Shown here one piece after another: positions 35,857-47,973 of a stretch of DNA of 64,000 nt. Source of the stretch: Eucalyptus grandis (taxonomy: Eukaryota > Streptophyta > Magnoliopsida > Myrtales > Myrtaceae); assembly GCF_016545825.1 (NCBI RefSeq), contig NC_052614.1:33574072-33638071 (forward strand), given 5' to 3'. Positions within the stretch are counted from its first letter, which is position 1, and the number at the start of each line of letters is the position of its first letter. The translations under genes were made by a program, and so were the position numbers. Under the pieces are notes generated by a model that saw only the letters and a list, made by a program, of their open reading frames with translations, did no database searches and was not told where the DNA came from.

Positions 35857-38800
35857 TCAGTAGGTTAGGTTTCCACCATGGAACCTCTTTATTGAAGTTA
35901 AGACTTTTAACCTCATTCCCCTTGATGCACAATTTACATGCTCAATTGACAAACCTTTTGTCAATAGATTCACAATATCTTCCTTTGACTTCACAAAGTC
36001 CAAAGAAATTATTCCATTCGAAAGCAACTGCCTTATGGTATTATCCTCACGACACATATATCTAGACTTACCATTATTTATTACATTTTGTGCCCTCATA
36101 ATTACTGCTTGATTGTCATAGTGATGCATATTGGAGGCACAGGTTTTGGCCACAATCAAACATCCTTTAAAAATTGTCAAAACCACTATGCTTCTTCAGC
36201 AAACTTATCCAAAATAACAAACTCTAATTCCATTATAGAGTGCACTATCAAATTTGCTTTGAGGATTTCCACGATACTGTGGCACCTCTGAATGTGAAGA
36301 AATATCCGCTAGTCAATTTCGATTCATCTGAATTTGAAATCTAGTTGGCATTATAATAGCCTTTCAAAACAGCTGGATATTTGCCATATTGTAGAACATT
36401 GTCTTTAATTCGTAACAAACAGCCCAACACTCTCAAAAGCACATTCTAATGTTTATGACCAGGATTATTTGTATAGCGGCTTAATTTCCTATTGAGTGCG
36501 CAATATCTTGTCTAGTGCAATTTATGATGTACATGATGTTGCCGATCATTGAAGAATACTCCAACTGCTTGATGTTATTTCTAGTATTCTTTCTTAAAAT
36601 TAGGTGTGGAAGAAAATGATTACCCACATATTTAATGTTGAATCCTTTAAACCTCTCGATTACATTTTCAATTTAATAAGATTGTGTTAAACATAGATTG
36701 TCAAAATTCTTTAGAATTTTAATGCTAAGTATTATCGGCAACACCTAAGTCTTTCATCTCAAAGTTCTTCTTAAGAACCCTCTTGGTGATTTTGATAACC
36801 TCAGTGTTATCTCCAAAGATCAGCAAGTCATTGATATATAGACAAATAAGCACATATCCAACTAACGCGGATTAAGCGTACACATATTTGTCATACTCAT
36901 TTATTCTATACTCATTTTGGATCATCACACAGTCAAATTTCTCATGCCATTATTTAGGAGCTTGTTTAAGTCCATACAATGATTTGACAAGTTTACACTT
37001 TGTGTGTTTGTCCTTTGATCTTGAATTCTTCTAGTTATTCCATATAAATCTCCTTGTTGAGATCACCTTCCAAGAGTGCAGTTTTCATATCCATTTGATG
37101 TACTTGAAAATTGTATATCAATGCTACGGCATTTGGCATTCTAACTAATATTATTCTCATTACAAATGAGTAAGTATCAAAGTAGTCTAGACCTTCTTTT
37201 TGTCTAAACCCTTTGGCAACAAGCCATGCTTTATACTTTTTTATGGAACTACTAGCTGTATGCCTCATTTTGAAGATCCATTTACATTCAATTGGTTTAT
37301 TTCTTGATGGAAGATCAACTAATTCCTAAGTGTGATTACTTAGGATAGAATCCATCTCATTGTCGATAGCTTCTTCCTAATAAGGAGCATATGGAGTCGG
37401 CATTGCTTTTTGAAACGTTTGAGGCTCACCTTCTAACATGTACGTGATCCAAAAGATTTTTCAATCCGTAACCTCTTGCTCCTTTGAAATTTAGCTTCTT
37501 CGACTTGAACTTCATCATTCTCAAATTCTGATTTTCTAGATCTCTTTGAGAAGGTTCACCTTGAATTCATTTCGTAGGATATATATCCTTAAAGAATTCA
37601 GCATCTCTTAATTCTAGAATAATGTTGGCATGGATTTCCACATTTTAGATTTGTTAACCAAGAATCTAAATGCATTGCTATTTTGAGCATAACTGATGAA
37701 AATGCAATCCACCGTTTTTGGCCCCAATCAAGTTTGTTTTAGAGGAGAAATCACCACTTTAGATAAGCACTCCCACACTTTTAAGAAATTGTAGGATGTT
37801 AACATTCCATTTTATAACTCATATGGAGTCTTACCTATCTTTTTATGGGGTACTTTATTAAGAATAAAGTTCGTAATTAAAATTACTTCCCTCCACAAGT
37901 TTTGAGGTAAACCTGAACTTCAAGAGCATGGCATTAACCATTTCTTTTAGAGTTCTATTCTTCCGTTCAGCAACTCCATTTTACTACAGAGTGTAAGGTG
38001 CAATTGTTTTGAGTATTATTCCTAAATTAGCACACCGCTCTTTTAGGTTGGAAGAACTATATTCTCATTTTCTGTCAGACCTAAGCACTTGGATTTGTTT
38101 GTCAAGTTGGTTTTCAACCTCATTCTTATACTTAATAAACATACTCATAGCCTCATCTTTGCTAGTTAACAAATAAACATAGCAAAATCGAGTACAATTA
38201 TCTATAAAAGTGATGAAGTACTTCTTTCCTCCTCTACTTTCTACAAACTTTCCATCACATAGGTCACTATGGATTAACTGAAGAGGTTCACTCGTTCTTT
38301 CAATAGATTTGAAAGATTTCTTAGCAAACTTAGCCTCAACACAAGTCTCACACTTGTAATGGGTGTCCAACTCAAACTTTAGAATTAACCCAAAGTTTGC
38401 TAATTTCTTCATTATACCTATTTTACATATCATAATCTACCATGCCATAAATAAGGAGACACAACAATGTAACCTGAAGATTTTTCTTCATTACTAGCTT
38501 TTGGGTACAAGAATTTTGCGTTTACATTAACATTAGCCACATTGGCCTTGAACAGGTCATTGTACAAGTACCCTTTCCCCACATACATCCCCCTTTGGAA
38601 AGAACAAACTTGTCATATTTAAATATAATTTTGAAACCTTTCTTGATAAGTATGAAGCCAAAAATGAGATTCCTCCAAATCTCCTATACATGTAGCACAT
38701 TGAGCAAGGTGACTTCCTTATCGGAGGTGAATTTTAGGATCACCTTTTCTCTCTCGACAATATTTGATGTTGTAGAGTTAGCCACGTAGAGTTTCTCTTC

Positions 38801-39789
38801 ATCTTCAGCCTTCTTGTAAGATGAGAATAGATGTTTATTCACACAAATGTGATTTGTGGTACTTGTGTCCAACTATCAATCGGTATTGTTTGATACCAAA
38901 GATACCTCAAATATCACCATATAATCGGTCTCTTAGCATCTTCTTGCTTTGTCGGATGCAACTGCTTGACTACACCACCACCCTTGCCTTTGTCTAGGCA
39001 CTTCTTGCAATCCTTAGTCGAATGACAAGGCTTATTGTAGACAAAACATATTCCTTGGAATTTCTAGGATTGTTCCTTTTGCTTTGCCTTTACCTAGTAA
39101 GGGCTTCTTCCTCTTCATATCTTGATTGGAATTGGAAAGCTCCACAGTGTTGGCTTTCAATTCCATGGAAATGTTTGCATTTCTCCTATTGTTCTCCTCA
39201 ATTTTGAAATGCAGAATGAGAACTTCATGACTTATCTCTTTTTGTTTGATGCTTCAAATAATTTTTGAAGTTTGACTAGTCCGAGGTAGCTTCTCAATAA
39301 TAGCTGTCACTTGGAATGATTCACTAAGTTTCATTCCCTTAACAAATATGTCGTTCAAAATTATTTGCAATTCCTAGAGCTGGTTCATGACAGATTTAGA
39401 ATTCACCATCTTGAATTCTAGAAATTTGGCAACCACGAATTTCTTGGTGCCTATATCCTCAGTTTTGTATTTCTTTTCTAAGGACTTCTATAACTGTTTA
39501 AAACTTTCAATGTTACAATGGACATTATAAAGGAATTCACTGAACAATTAAGAATATAGTTTCGGCATAAGAAGTCTTTGTCCTTCCAAGCCTCCAACGC
39601 CCTGAGGGTCGTGACATCTTGCTCTAGACTAACAATTGGGCACATCTCCGATAAGTATTTGGTCAGATTCAACGTAGTCAAATAGAAGACCATTTTCTTT
39701 TGCCATTGCTTAAAACCCACGTTGGTGAATGTTTCCAGTTTCTCACTTAGTATTAGTGGAGGTGGTACCATCAAACTAGGCAAAGTCAA
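35857..39789 (-). pseudogene. Copia polyprotein remnants
   Basis: Minus-strand pieces in order: gag (39478-39789, FKQWQKKMVFYLTTLNLTKY), protease-adjacent segment (38684-38872, TTNHICVNKHLFSSY), integrase (38065-38433, CETCVEAKFAKKSF, HSDLCDGKF, YFITFIDNCTRFCYVY), reverse transcriptase (37035-37268, KAWLVAKGFRQKEGLDYFDT) and RNase H tail (35857-36186, MHHYDNQAVIMRAQN, then DIVNLLTKGL). None forms a continuous frame. Confidence 0.85.
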
Positions 39790-40152
39790 TTAAACCATCC
39801 CTCCAAAAATTGGACCATACGTTATTTAGCTCGTATTGTTTTGAAAAATAGTTTTGGGCATGTCGGTCAAGCGTTTCGTACCCGGATATCCACTCTCCTT
39901 TGACCGATAGCTGGCTTGCTTTCTTGCCTTGTGAAAAGTGCTCTTGCTCTGTCTCTTGTTCGTCATAGATGGTTTCAGCAGCCTGAAGGCTTGCAGCATT
40001 TGGTGCCACAACACTAGGCAACAAGGTTTGAACCTCTTAGGTTGAAACAACCATAGGAATGTCTCCAAGAATATTCTAGACATCATTGTTATCAGCTGTG
40101 TCGAGTTTTTGATAAAACCAACAAACAATGAGAACGATAATTGTCTTAAGAT

Positions 40153-40758
40153 TGTTGGAAAATAAAGAAGGGGAGGAGAAGAAGAAGGCATGTATTGGGA
40201 GAAGATACGTAACATTGTTTGTTGTAACCAAAAAGTTTATGAAAAAAGTGACAACAAAATATACAAAAATTGGAGGTGAGGTACGGTTACTGAATTTCCT
40301 TAAGATAATTAGTTCCTGCCAATGATGCTAAGTAGCTTCATGAACTTTGCCTCCTAAGATACAACACCTTGAACCTGTTGGTATCAGCACTATATGAATA
40401 GGACTCTATCAAACACATTTTCAAACCGAAACACTTAGTGGAAACTTGAAGAGAGGAAATGTTGGTGATTTTTGCTTTTTCTTAGAATGAAGATTTTGAA
40501 ATCTATTTATAGAGTTTTCAAATTCATGTATAGAAATGGTACATGAACTATGAAATAAATAGATATAAGAATCTAGTAGATACATAATAAATAGATACAA
40601 AAATCCAAGAGATACACAAATAAAGAATTAAGTAGATAAATAAATCCAAGAAATACATAAACTCGAGAAATACATGAATTAATGAGATACATGAATAGGA
40701 ACAACGTATCTTATTTTGCTCATATTCGTTGATTCATTAACCCATCATAGTTACAATA
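40153..40758 (-). repeat. Copia 5' LTR (full length)
   Basis: 606 bp. On the minus strand it starts TATTGTAACTATGATGGG (the terminal TG has mutated to TA) and ends CTTTATTTTCCAACA. An AT-rich promoter-like segment and 'agatacataaatagatac' phrases fill the part missing from the other LTR. Confidence 0.85.
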
Positions 40759-40935
40759 GAGTAGTCGCTGCATCGGCACCGGAAGTGGAAGCCCTAGCTC
40801 TGCGATCTGTCTTGCTGTACTTGGAAGTCGATGGTGATTTTAGGAGGGTAACTGATCTGCACATGGAAATTGCCCCGGCTAGCTTATCATTAATGCATGT
40901 GGTTGTGGGCCAAGAGCCAAGCCCATGGGCGCTAT

Positions 40936-41404
40936 GACCCATCATTGAAAAATGTAAAGAGCAGCTTGCCCCAGTCCAATTTAGTTGTGTTGGTCTCTAG
41001 AACACACTAGTCAAATCAAGTAACAAGCTGGATCCCCAAAAATCATCCTAAGAGCCACCATTACCTTTATAGGATTTTTTATGTCTAGAAACCCATAACC
41101 TATATTATCCTTTTTAATGAATGAAATGCCTCGTTTTGAATGAACTAAAAAGGAAATTTGATAATTTTAGTAAACTTAGTTGTCACCGCAACCAGTGCTT
41201 AGGACTACATCTATTTGCTTTTGGAGGTTCCCAGTTTAAACGATGGGCAATGGAATGAACGGTTCAGATTTAAGTAATTGGATCCAATGTTGGGAGTTTC
41301 ATGGCATAGAGCCCTTCAGAAGGACTTCACTCCATAAATAGGTGGAATGCACAATCTATTTGGTAGCTAAATCCATACTCTAAGGAAGAGTGCAAAAACT
41401 CTCT
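40936..41404 (+). other. Region upstream of neprosin copy 1
   Basis: Presumed promoter of the neprosin gene; no clear TATA box placed. No other gene seen. Confidence 0.3.
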
Positions 41405-42196
41405 ATGGCTTTAAAATTACTATTAGGGCATCTGATTTTTTGCAGCGTTTACACTGTATGTGGCAAGACCAGCATTTTCCAAGATGATTTGGAGTTAGAG
41501 AGACAACTGAAGACTATGAATGAGTCACCCATCAGGATGTTTGTGGTAATTATATACTTTTTTTTAAAAAGTTTTTATTGCAAATTGGCCAGCTTGAACG
41601 CGTGTTAGTTGAATAATACCATAGGATTTATGCGTTCTTGTTTAAAAAAAAAATCAAATATTGCTTCTTCGATCATCTTTTTCTTAGCTATTTTGATGTT
41701 TTCTACGTATTATCCTCCTCAGCGATATAGGTGTTTCCCCAGATTGATGATTTTTCTTTTATAAATGGTAATAATTGGAGATTCAACTTTGATAATAACT
41801 GAAAGAGTGCTACCTTGAAATAGTGTTTCCTAATGTTAGAGTTTTCTCTCGATTATGTTAGAGTTTTCTCTCACGTGATGCTCGAGCTTTTTCACCATGT
41901 CTTCGTTTTCCTCAGCTCCTCTTCTGATCTTTGTGGTTCATTTGCATCACCGACGTTCTTCGCCAATTTCACCTTAACTACTTCTCCTCCTCTTTAATTC
42001 TTCCGCATGCGCAATTTCTTCTACCCCCTTCAACTCTCACCGTTCCCTGGTTCCGCCGTTCTTCCGCTATCTCTCAATTACCCGCCATTCCTGCTTTGCA
42101 TGTTGCCGATCTGTAACATGCAATCCTTGCAACTCTTAGTTTCAGTCATCTGTTCTTCAAATTATCCATATTAGTGTATTTCTGTTTACTTTACTA

Positions 42197-43405
42197 ATGG
42201 AAGAAAGTGATAATACCTCACGAATTGCTTCCCTATGCAATCGCCTGGGACGTTTATGCTCAGAACAGGAGTTGGAGGTTTGGGATGACATCCCTGCGTC
42301 GGCCAAACTAAATGATTGTCGCCTCATTCTGGTGGGTAATATCTTTACCAATCCTTCTGTGAATTTATCAGCCTTTCAAGTTGCGATGAAGAAAGCCTGG
42401 CGAGTGGATCATGTAGACATTACTTCGGCAGATACAGGGCTATATATAATCAAATTTAGAACTGAAGTGGAAAAACGTCGCATTCTGGATGGTAGCCCTT
42501 GGTTATTTTCTGGTCACTTAGTTAACCTACGACCATGGCAACCTAATACTCCCTTGCAACATTATGATTTTGGAAAATGTATGTTTTGGGTGCATGTTAT
42601 TGGCTTACCTTTGGAGTGGACTTCTCCTCCTATTCTGCGTAGAGCTGCATCCCAGATAGGTAAAGTACTGGAGGTGAAAACTGATATTTCTGCAAGAATA
42701 CGGATTGAATTAGATTTGAAAGAACCTTTGAAAAATGGCAAACTTATCAGTATTGAAGGCAAAACCTTATGGCTTGATTTTAGGTATGAGAGACTATCCC
42801 ATTATTGTTACTCCTGTGGAAAGCTTGGTCATTATGCAGCTTCCTGTCCAGAGTTTCCATATATTGAAACACAATTTGATGGCCGTGACACGATGATCTA
42901 TGGACCTTGGCTCAGAGCAGAGATTAAACAATTTAGCCCTTACTGGGATGCCTTTTATCATCCTAAAATACAAGTTGAGTCAATGGAAGAGACAGTACCT
43001 GAAACTCCTCCTCAAATGCAGCCTGCCCTCCCAGCTCTCCCTCCTATCCCTGCTACAGAGGTTGTTACTTCGAACCCTGATATGCCTCAAGGGACTTCCA
43101 AGCAAATGTATCCTGTCACTTCAACTACTATCACTACTGATTTAGTACCTGCAGCAGCAAAGATGAAAAACACTCAGGCCCTCCCAGTGGATAAACAACA
43201 ACAGAAGAGGCCGAAGATTCCTCGGCCAATGCCACTTGGGGGTTCCAGTAAGAAAACAAAAAGATACACACCCTATGACATTAAACTTCCATCATCAACA
43301 GCTTTTGATGAGTCCCTCCTTCTTGATACTCCGGTTTTGGAAGCAGATATCCCTGATCTTTGGGCTTTGGCGGCTGGCCCTCAACAGCCACCGTGTTCCA
43401 AATGA
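42197..43405 (+). CDS. LINE ORF1, nucleic-acid-binding protein (DUF4283 + zinc knuckle)
   Basis: An intact 402-codon frame. The N-terminal part is DUF4283-like (KAWRVDHVDITSADTGLYII, then DGSPWLFSGHLVNLRPW), followed by WVHVIGLPLEW and a CX2CX4HX4C knuckle (CYSCGKLGHYAASC, about residues 205-218) and a Pro/Thr-rich tail. It should coat the element's RNA. The ATG at 42197 is the first in the element with this frame. Its TGA overlaps the ORF2 ATG. Confidence 0.88.
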   Translation: MEESDNTSRIASLCNRLGRLCSEQELEVWDDIPASAKLNDCRLILVGNIFTNPSVNLSAFQVAMKKAWRVDHVDITSADTGLYIIKFRTEVEKRRILDGSPWLFSGHLVNLRPWQPNTPLQHYDFGKCMFWVHVIGLPLEWTSPPILRRAASQIGKVLEVKTDISARIRIELDLKEPLKNGKLISIEGKTLWLDFRYERLSHYCYSCGKLGHYAASCPEFPYIETQFDGRDTMIYGPWLRAEIKQFSPYWDAFYHPKIQVESMEETVPETPPQMQPALPALPPIPATEVVTSNPDMPQGTSKQMYPVTSTTITTDLVPAAAKMKNTQALPVDKQQQKRPKIPRPMPLGGSSKKTKRYTPYDIKLPSSTAFDESLLLDTPVLEADIPDLWALAAGPQQPPCSK

Positions 43406-46400
43406 AGCTCATGAGTTGGAATTGTCAGGGGTTGGGCAATCCCCTGACAATTCAAGCATTGAAGGCGATGTTAGCCTGTGATAAGCCCGATTTTGTGTTT
43501 TTAATGGAAACGAAGAAAGATCAACACTTCGTGTCTAAGCTACAGCGTAAGTTTAAATTTTCTCACTCTTTTGTGAAGGACCCAGTTGGATTTAAGGGTG
43601 GTCTTGCTCTGTTCTGGAATGATAACTTTGAAGTTACTTTGGTACACTCGGATGCTCAGTTTGTTGATTTTATGGCACTTGATCCTAGGACGAACTTTTC
43701 CATGCATATCACTTGCCTGCACGCACCTCCAATATATCAGCTACGTTAGGAATTCTGGAATACCATTAGAATTATTCATGCTGCAAATCATTTACCGTGG
43801 CTGTGTATAGGTGATTTCAATGACTTCCTTTCTCCCTGGGAGAAAATGGGCAAGCGACCTGCAATCACTTCGCGCATGACCTCCTTTCGGAATGTAATCA
43901 ATGATTGTGCATTATTAGAACTACAATGTAAAGGTTGCGAATTCACCTGGTCCAATAATCGCGAAGGGGATGCTCTAGTAAAGGAGAAGCTTGATCGTGT
44001 GTTTTGTTCACTGGAATGGCTGACGTCTTACCCTTCTGCAGAAGCATTTGCCCTTCCATCTGTTGGTTCGGATCATTGTCCTCTATTGCTGCAAGCTCAG
44101 CCACCATCTGTCAAGCGTGCAAAGACTTTTCAATATGAAGCATTCTGGAACCAAGATAAAGAGTGTCAAGACATGGTTCAACAGGCATGGGAAAATAGTA
44201 ATACCTCATTGATGTCCAAATTACAGGCAGTTGCAACGCGATTAACAAGATGGAGTAGAGCACGTTTCAGCAATTGTCATCAACGAATCTCTCACTTGCA
44301 ATCTCAACTGCAGACGATTATAAATAGAACATCCTATCAGGAAGGGGATAAGGAGCACGCCAATGCAATACGATGTGAAATTCAGAAACTATGGACTCAA
44401 GATGAACAGTTCTGGGCTATGCGTTCTCGCATTCAATGGTTGAAGTGGGCCGATCATAACTCAAAGTTCTTCCATGCATACACTATGCAAAGGAGACAAC
44501 GGAATCGAATAACTATGCTAGTGGATACTCACCAGCAATGGATCAAAGAACCAGAACAGCTAAAAGAACTCACTCAGGGATTCTTCTCTCAGCTATACCG
44601 CTCTGTGGGCTACAGGGATTTTAGGCCTTTCTTAGACCAATGTCCACCAGTGGTAACTCCTGAAATGAATACACACTTGATGAGCAGGGTAACAGAGGAG
44701 GAGATTTACCAGGCTACCTTCCAGTTGGGAGCTTCAAAGGCTCCTGGTCCTGATGGTCTTCCAGGCCTCTTCTATCGGCATCACTGGAATGTTATCAAAG
44801 CAACCATTATTCAAACAGTACAAGAGTTCTTTACCACAGGTTGTATGCCCCCTACACTAAACAGAACAATCATTGCCCTAGTCCCTAAAGTCCAGCATCC
44901 ATAAAGTATTGAACAATACCGGCCCATCAGTCTTTGCAACTTCGCTTATAAGATCATTTCAAAAATTATGGCCAACAGACTTAAACCTCTGCTGTCTATT
45001 TTGATTTCCAAAGAGCAAGCAGCTTTTATTAGCGATAGACAGATACAGGACAATATTATGGTGGTTCAAGAAGTCATGCATCAATTTAAAGTGCGAGCAT
45101 GCAAGAAACGCTTTAATCTTATTCTCAAAACAGACATGCAGAAAGCCTACGATAGGGTTGAATGGGACTTTTTGGAAGCCTATTTGAAGCAATTGGGATT
45201 CAATGACAGTTGGGTTACTCAGGTAATGGCTTGCGTTACTACAGTCTCTTTTAGTATTCGTTTTAATGGTGAACATCTCCCTTATTTTGAGCCTACTAGA
45301 GGAATTCGCCAAGGAGATCCCCTCTCTCCATATCTCTTCATTTTAATTGCCAATGCCCTATCCACTACTCTCACTCAAGCTGTCGCTATTGGCCATATAA
45401 AGGGGATTCAATTCAATAGAGACTGTCCTAAGTTATCTCACCTATTTTTTGCTGATGATTCAGTATTTTTCCTTAAAGCCACTCTTTCTGAATGCCATAA
45501 CCTTGCCAATCTCCTAAACCAATATTGTTTCGCTACAAGCCAGCTCATTAATAGAAACAAATCTGGTGTGTTCTTTAGCAAATACTGTCCTATTTCGTTA
45601 CAACATAATCTTGCACAAGAGCTCAGAGTCCCTATTATCAGTAAGTATGGTAAATACCTGGGCATTCCCTCGGATTGGGGCCGTTCCAAAAAGGAGATGT
45701 TTTCTTGGATCCTGGCAAGAGTAAATGCTAAGTTAGCAGGTTGGCAGGAAAATTTTTTATGGAAAGGTGGCAAGGAAATCTTACTGAAATCAGTAATTCA
45801 AGCCTTACCACAGTATGCCATGTCTATCTTCAAGCTTCCGCTATCTCTCTGCAGATTGATCGAAAGGAAGATCTCAGCATTCTGGTGGAGTAAACAAAAT
45901 AGTCAATCTGGAATTCACTGGAAACATTGGTCAGAATTAAAGCTCTCGAAAGTTTCAGGGGGGATGGGATTCAGAGATTTAATCAACTTTAACAATGCAA
46001 TGCTTGGAAAGCAAGCGTGGCGTCTTTTTCAGCAACCTCAAGCTATATGGAGTCAGCTCTTTAAGGGTTTATATTTTAGATACTCCTCTTTTCAATCTGC
46101 TCCCTCAGGACGTCGTCCTTCTTGGGGATGGCAGAGTTTATTGAAAGGTCGTCAAGCAATTACTCCTAAACTACGTTGGTTAGTCGGGGATGGATCGCAG
46201 ATACACATCAGAGAAGATAATTGGTTACCAATAGGTCCGATAGGAGGCTTACTAGAGGAGGGAGAACCTGAACTAGTTGCTGATCTCATTGATTTACAGC
46301 ATTCTGAATGGAAATCCTCCCTTGTTACTGCATTCTTCGATGCCCAGGTCAGTGCAGCAATACTCAATACTCCCATCAATCCGTCTCTCCTTCAGGATCA

Positions 46401-47513
46401 ACTGGTTTGGACAGAAACACCTTCTGGTACCTATACAGTAAAGAGTTGTTATCATTCTCTATCTATACAATCTCAGCAACCAATACATCAACCCTCATCC
46501 TCTTATACTAACCCACCCATGTTATGGAGGAAAATTTGGCATATGTGTACAGCCCCAAAGCTTAAGGTTTTTCTCTGGTTAGCTTGCAAAAATGCAATTG
46601 CTACAAAACTCAATCTTTATCAACGCCATATCATACCGCATCCCTACTGTTCTCTATGTAATACTTCTGTTCCCGAATCAATAGAGCATCTGTTTTCTTC
46701 TGCCCGTGGACAAATGATATTTGGAATCACGAAGACATTGGAGTCAATATCTTACCTACCTCAGTGAGCCGATTTGATGCCTGGATTGTCGACAGAGTTT
46801 CCCTCCCACAAGCATCTCCTGAGTTTGCCATGATCGCTCATATTCTGTGGGAGATCTGGCGCCAACGAAATAATGCTGTCTTTCGTCAGATCCCACTGGA
46901 TCCCCTCCAAGCCGTCAATGATGCCCTCACCCAAAGCACCATCTTCAAGGTTTTACAGTCCTCGCCACAGAAGATGGAAAATACATTGGTCAGTTTAGAC
47001 CAGGGATGGAAACCACCAGCGGAGGGATATATAAAGTGTAATATTGATGGGGCTTTTCGGCAAGAATCGGAGAAAGGATCAATCGCTTGTATTTTCAGAG
47101 ACAGTAAAGGCATTTTAACGGATGTGCTTACCAGATCTGTGCCTGCCCAATCGGCATTCCAAGCTGAGATCTACGCCCTTATATCTGCTCTTCAACGACT
47201 GTTCCAGCAGGATCTCCATCTTCAGCACGTTGTGATCGAATCTGATTGCTTAAAATTGGTGGAGATAATTCGGACGAACCAGCCGCCGCCATGGATGGAA
47301 CGCCATCTATTTGCGATCCTCAGCGATCTTCTTCAGCAATGCCCTAATCTTTCGCTTCAACACATTCGGCGTCAGGCAAACGGTGCAGCGGACTGGGCCG
47401 CTAAAGCCCACAGGGATCAAGGCCCACCTACAAACCGGCTACTCTTCCCTCCTTCTATTTTCCTAAATATTCTCTCTACGGATGCTTCGGCTCTTGCTTG
47501 TAATGTTATCTAA
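43402..47513 (+). pseudogene. LINE ORF2: endonuclease, reverse transcriptase, RNase H (three lesions)
   Basis: Starts ATGAAGCTCATGAGTTGG. An APE-type endonuclease (SWNCQGLGNPLTIQ, IGDFNDFLSPWEK, SVGSDHCPLLL) leads to reverse transcriptase (YRPISLCNFAYKIISK, TDMQKAYDRVEWDFLE, GIRQGDPLSPYLF, FADD at LFFADDSVFF), a zinc ribbon (CSLCNTSVPESIEHLF) and a plant RNase H (CNIDGAFRQES, IESDCLKLVEIIR, HIRRQANGAADWAAKA). Breaks: TAG at 43747-43749, TAA at 44902-44904, and a 1-bp deletion near 46693-46702 after EHLF. The rest is open in one frame, so the element was active recently. Confidence 0.92.
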
Positions 47514-47973
47514 TATAATACAAGTTATCTTTCGACCAAAAAAAAAAAAAAAAAACTTTGATAATAACTAATCTTGTATTTGAAAAAGCAAAAAAGAAGA
47601 AGAGAGGGTAGGAGTTTGTGGGACTTATAATTTTTGTGAGATTATTGTTAGCTATTTATAAATTTAAGCTATTAGATGAAAGAAATAAATGATAAGATAC
47701 TACGGAAACATCAATTTAGAAAAATGTGAAGGAAAGTCATATTTTGTTCGAAATCTCCAGCATCTTGCATTTTGAAGATTTTTACAAAGAAAAATATTTT
47801 GGGTTACAATTGGTGGCTCTTGTTGAGTTTGAAGACGTGAAGGATTTTTCCAAAATACTAATTTCTTGCACTTTTCCTTTGTGAAGACTAAGGAAGGGGA
47901 AACAATTGATTGTATTGATGGGAACAAACAACCATCGCTTGATCATCCTCTACTGAAGAATCATAGAATTCAG

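Larger units (their letters stand above)
34996..40758 (-). mobile_element. Complete but decayed Ty1/copia retrotransposon
   Basis: Flanked by GAGTA at 34991-34995 and 40759-40763. On the minus strand it runs 5' LTR (40153-40758), gag, protease, integrase, reverse transcriptase, RNase H, polypurine tract (AATGTGGGAGAT, 35333-35344) and 3' LTR (34996-35332). The polyprotein order protease-integrase-RT is diagnostic of copia; the lineage looks Tork-like. Stops and frameshifts are everywhere, and I could not find the usual TGGTATCAGAGC primer site after the 5' LTR. Confidence 0.9.
34385..40935 (+). pseudogene. Old LINE relic (zinc-ribbon and RNase H), split by a copia element
   Basis: 34448-34714 encodes a LINE zinc-ribbon-like piece (LPTRKNLCKRTIAPDPLYP, then EHLPLLCDWTKAVW). 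34889-34995 reads as the start of an RNase H domain (LKFNIDGQSLKGRGKGAYAS...VVAGFVERV) and resumes at 40764 (VAASAPEVEALALRSVLLYL) after the copia and one copy of its 5-bp duplication. The order and orientation show one element interrupted by a later one. Stops and frameshifts elsewhere show it is long dead. Confidence 0.75.
41801..47554 (+). mobile_element. Nearly full-length L1-type LINE in neprosin intron 1
   Basis: Target duplication ACTTTGATAATAACT at 41786-41800 and 47555-47569, 15 of 15 identical. The element runs 5' UTR (396 bp, with a repeated ATGTTAGAGTTTTCTCTC word), ORF1, ORF2, short 3' UTR and an A-tail (about 47538-47554). It has the same orientation as the host gene. The perfect duplication and only three visible ORF2 lesions indicate a young insertion. 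Confidence 0.93.

Noticed and set aside
41801..47554. LINE ORF1/ORF2 as host genes
   Set aside because: Target-site duplication, A-tail and endonuclease-RT-RNase H order show one transposon.
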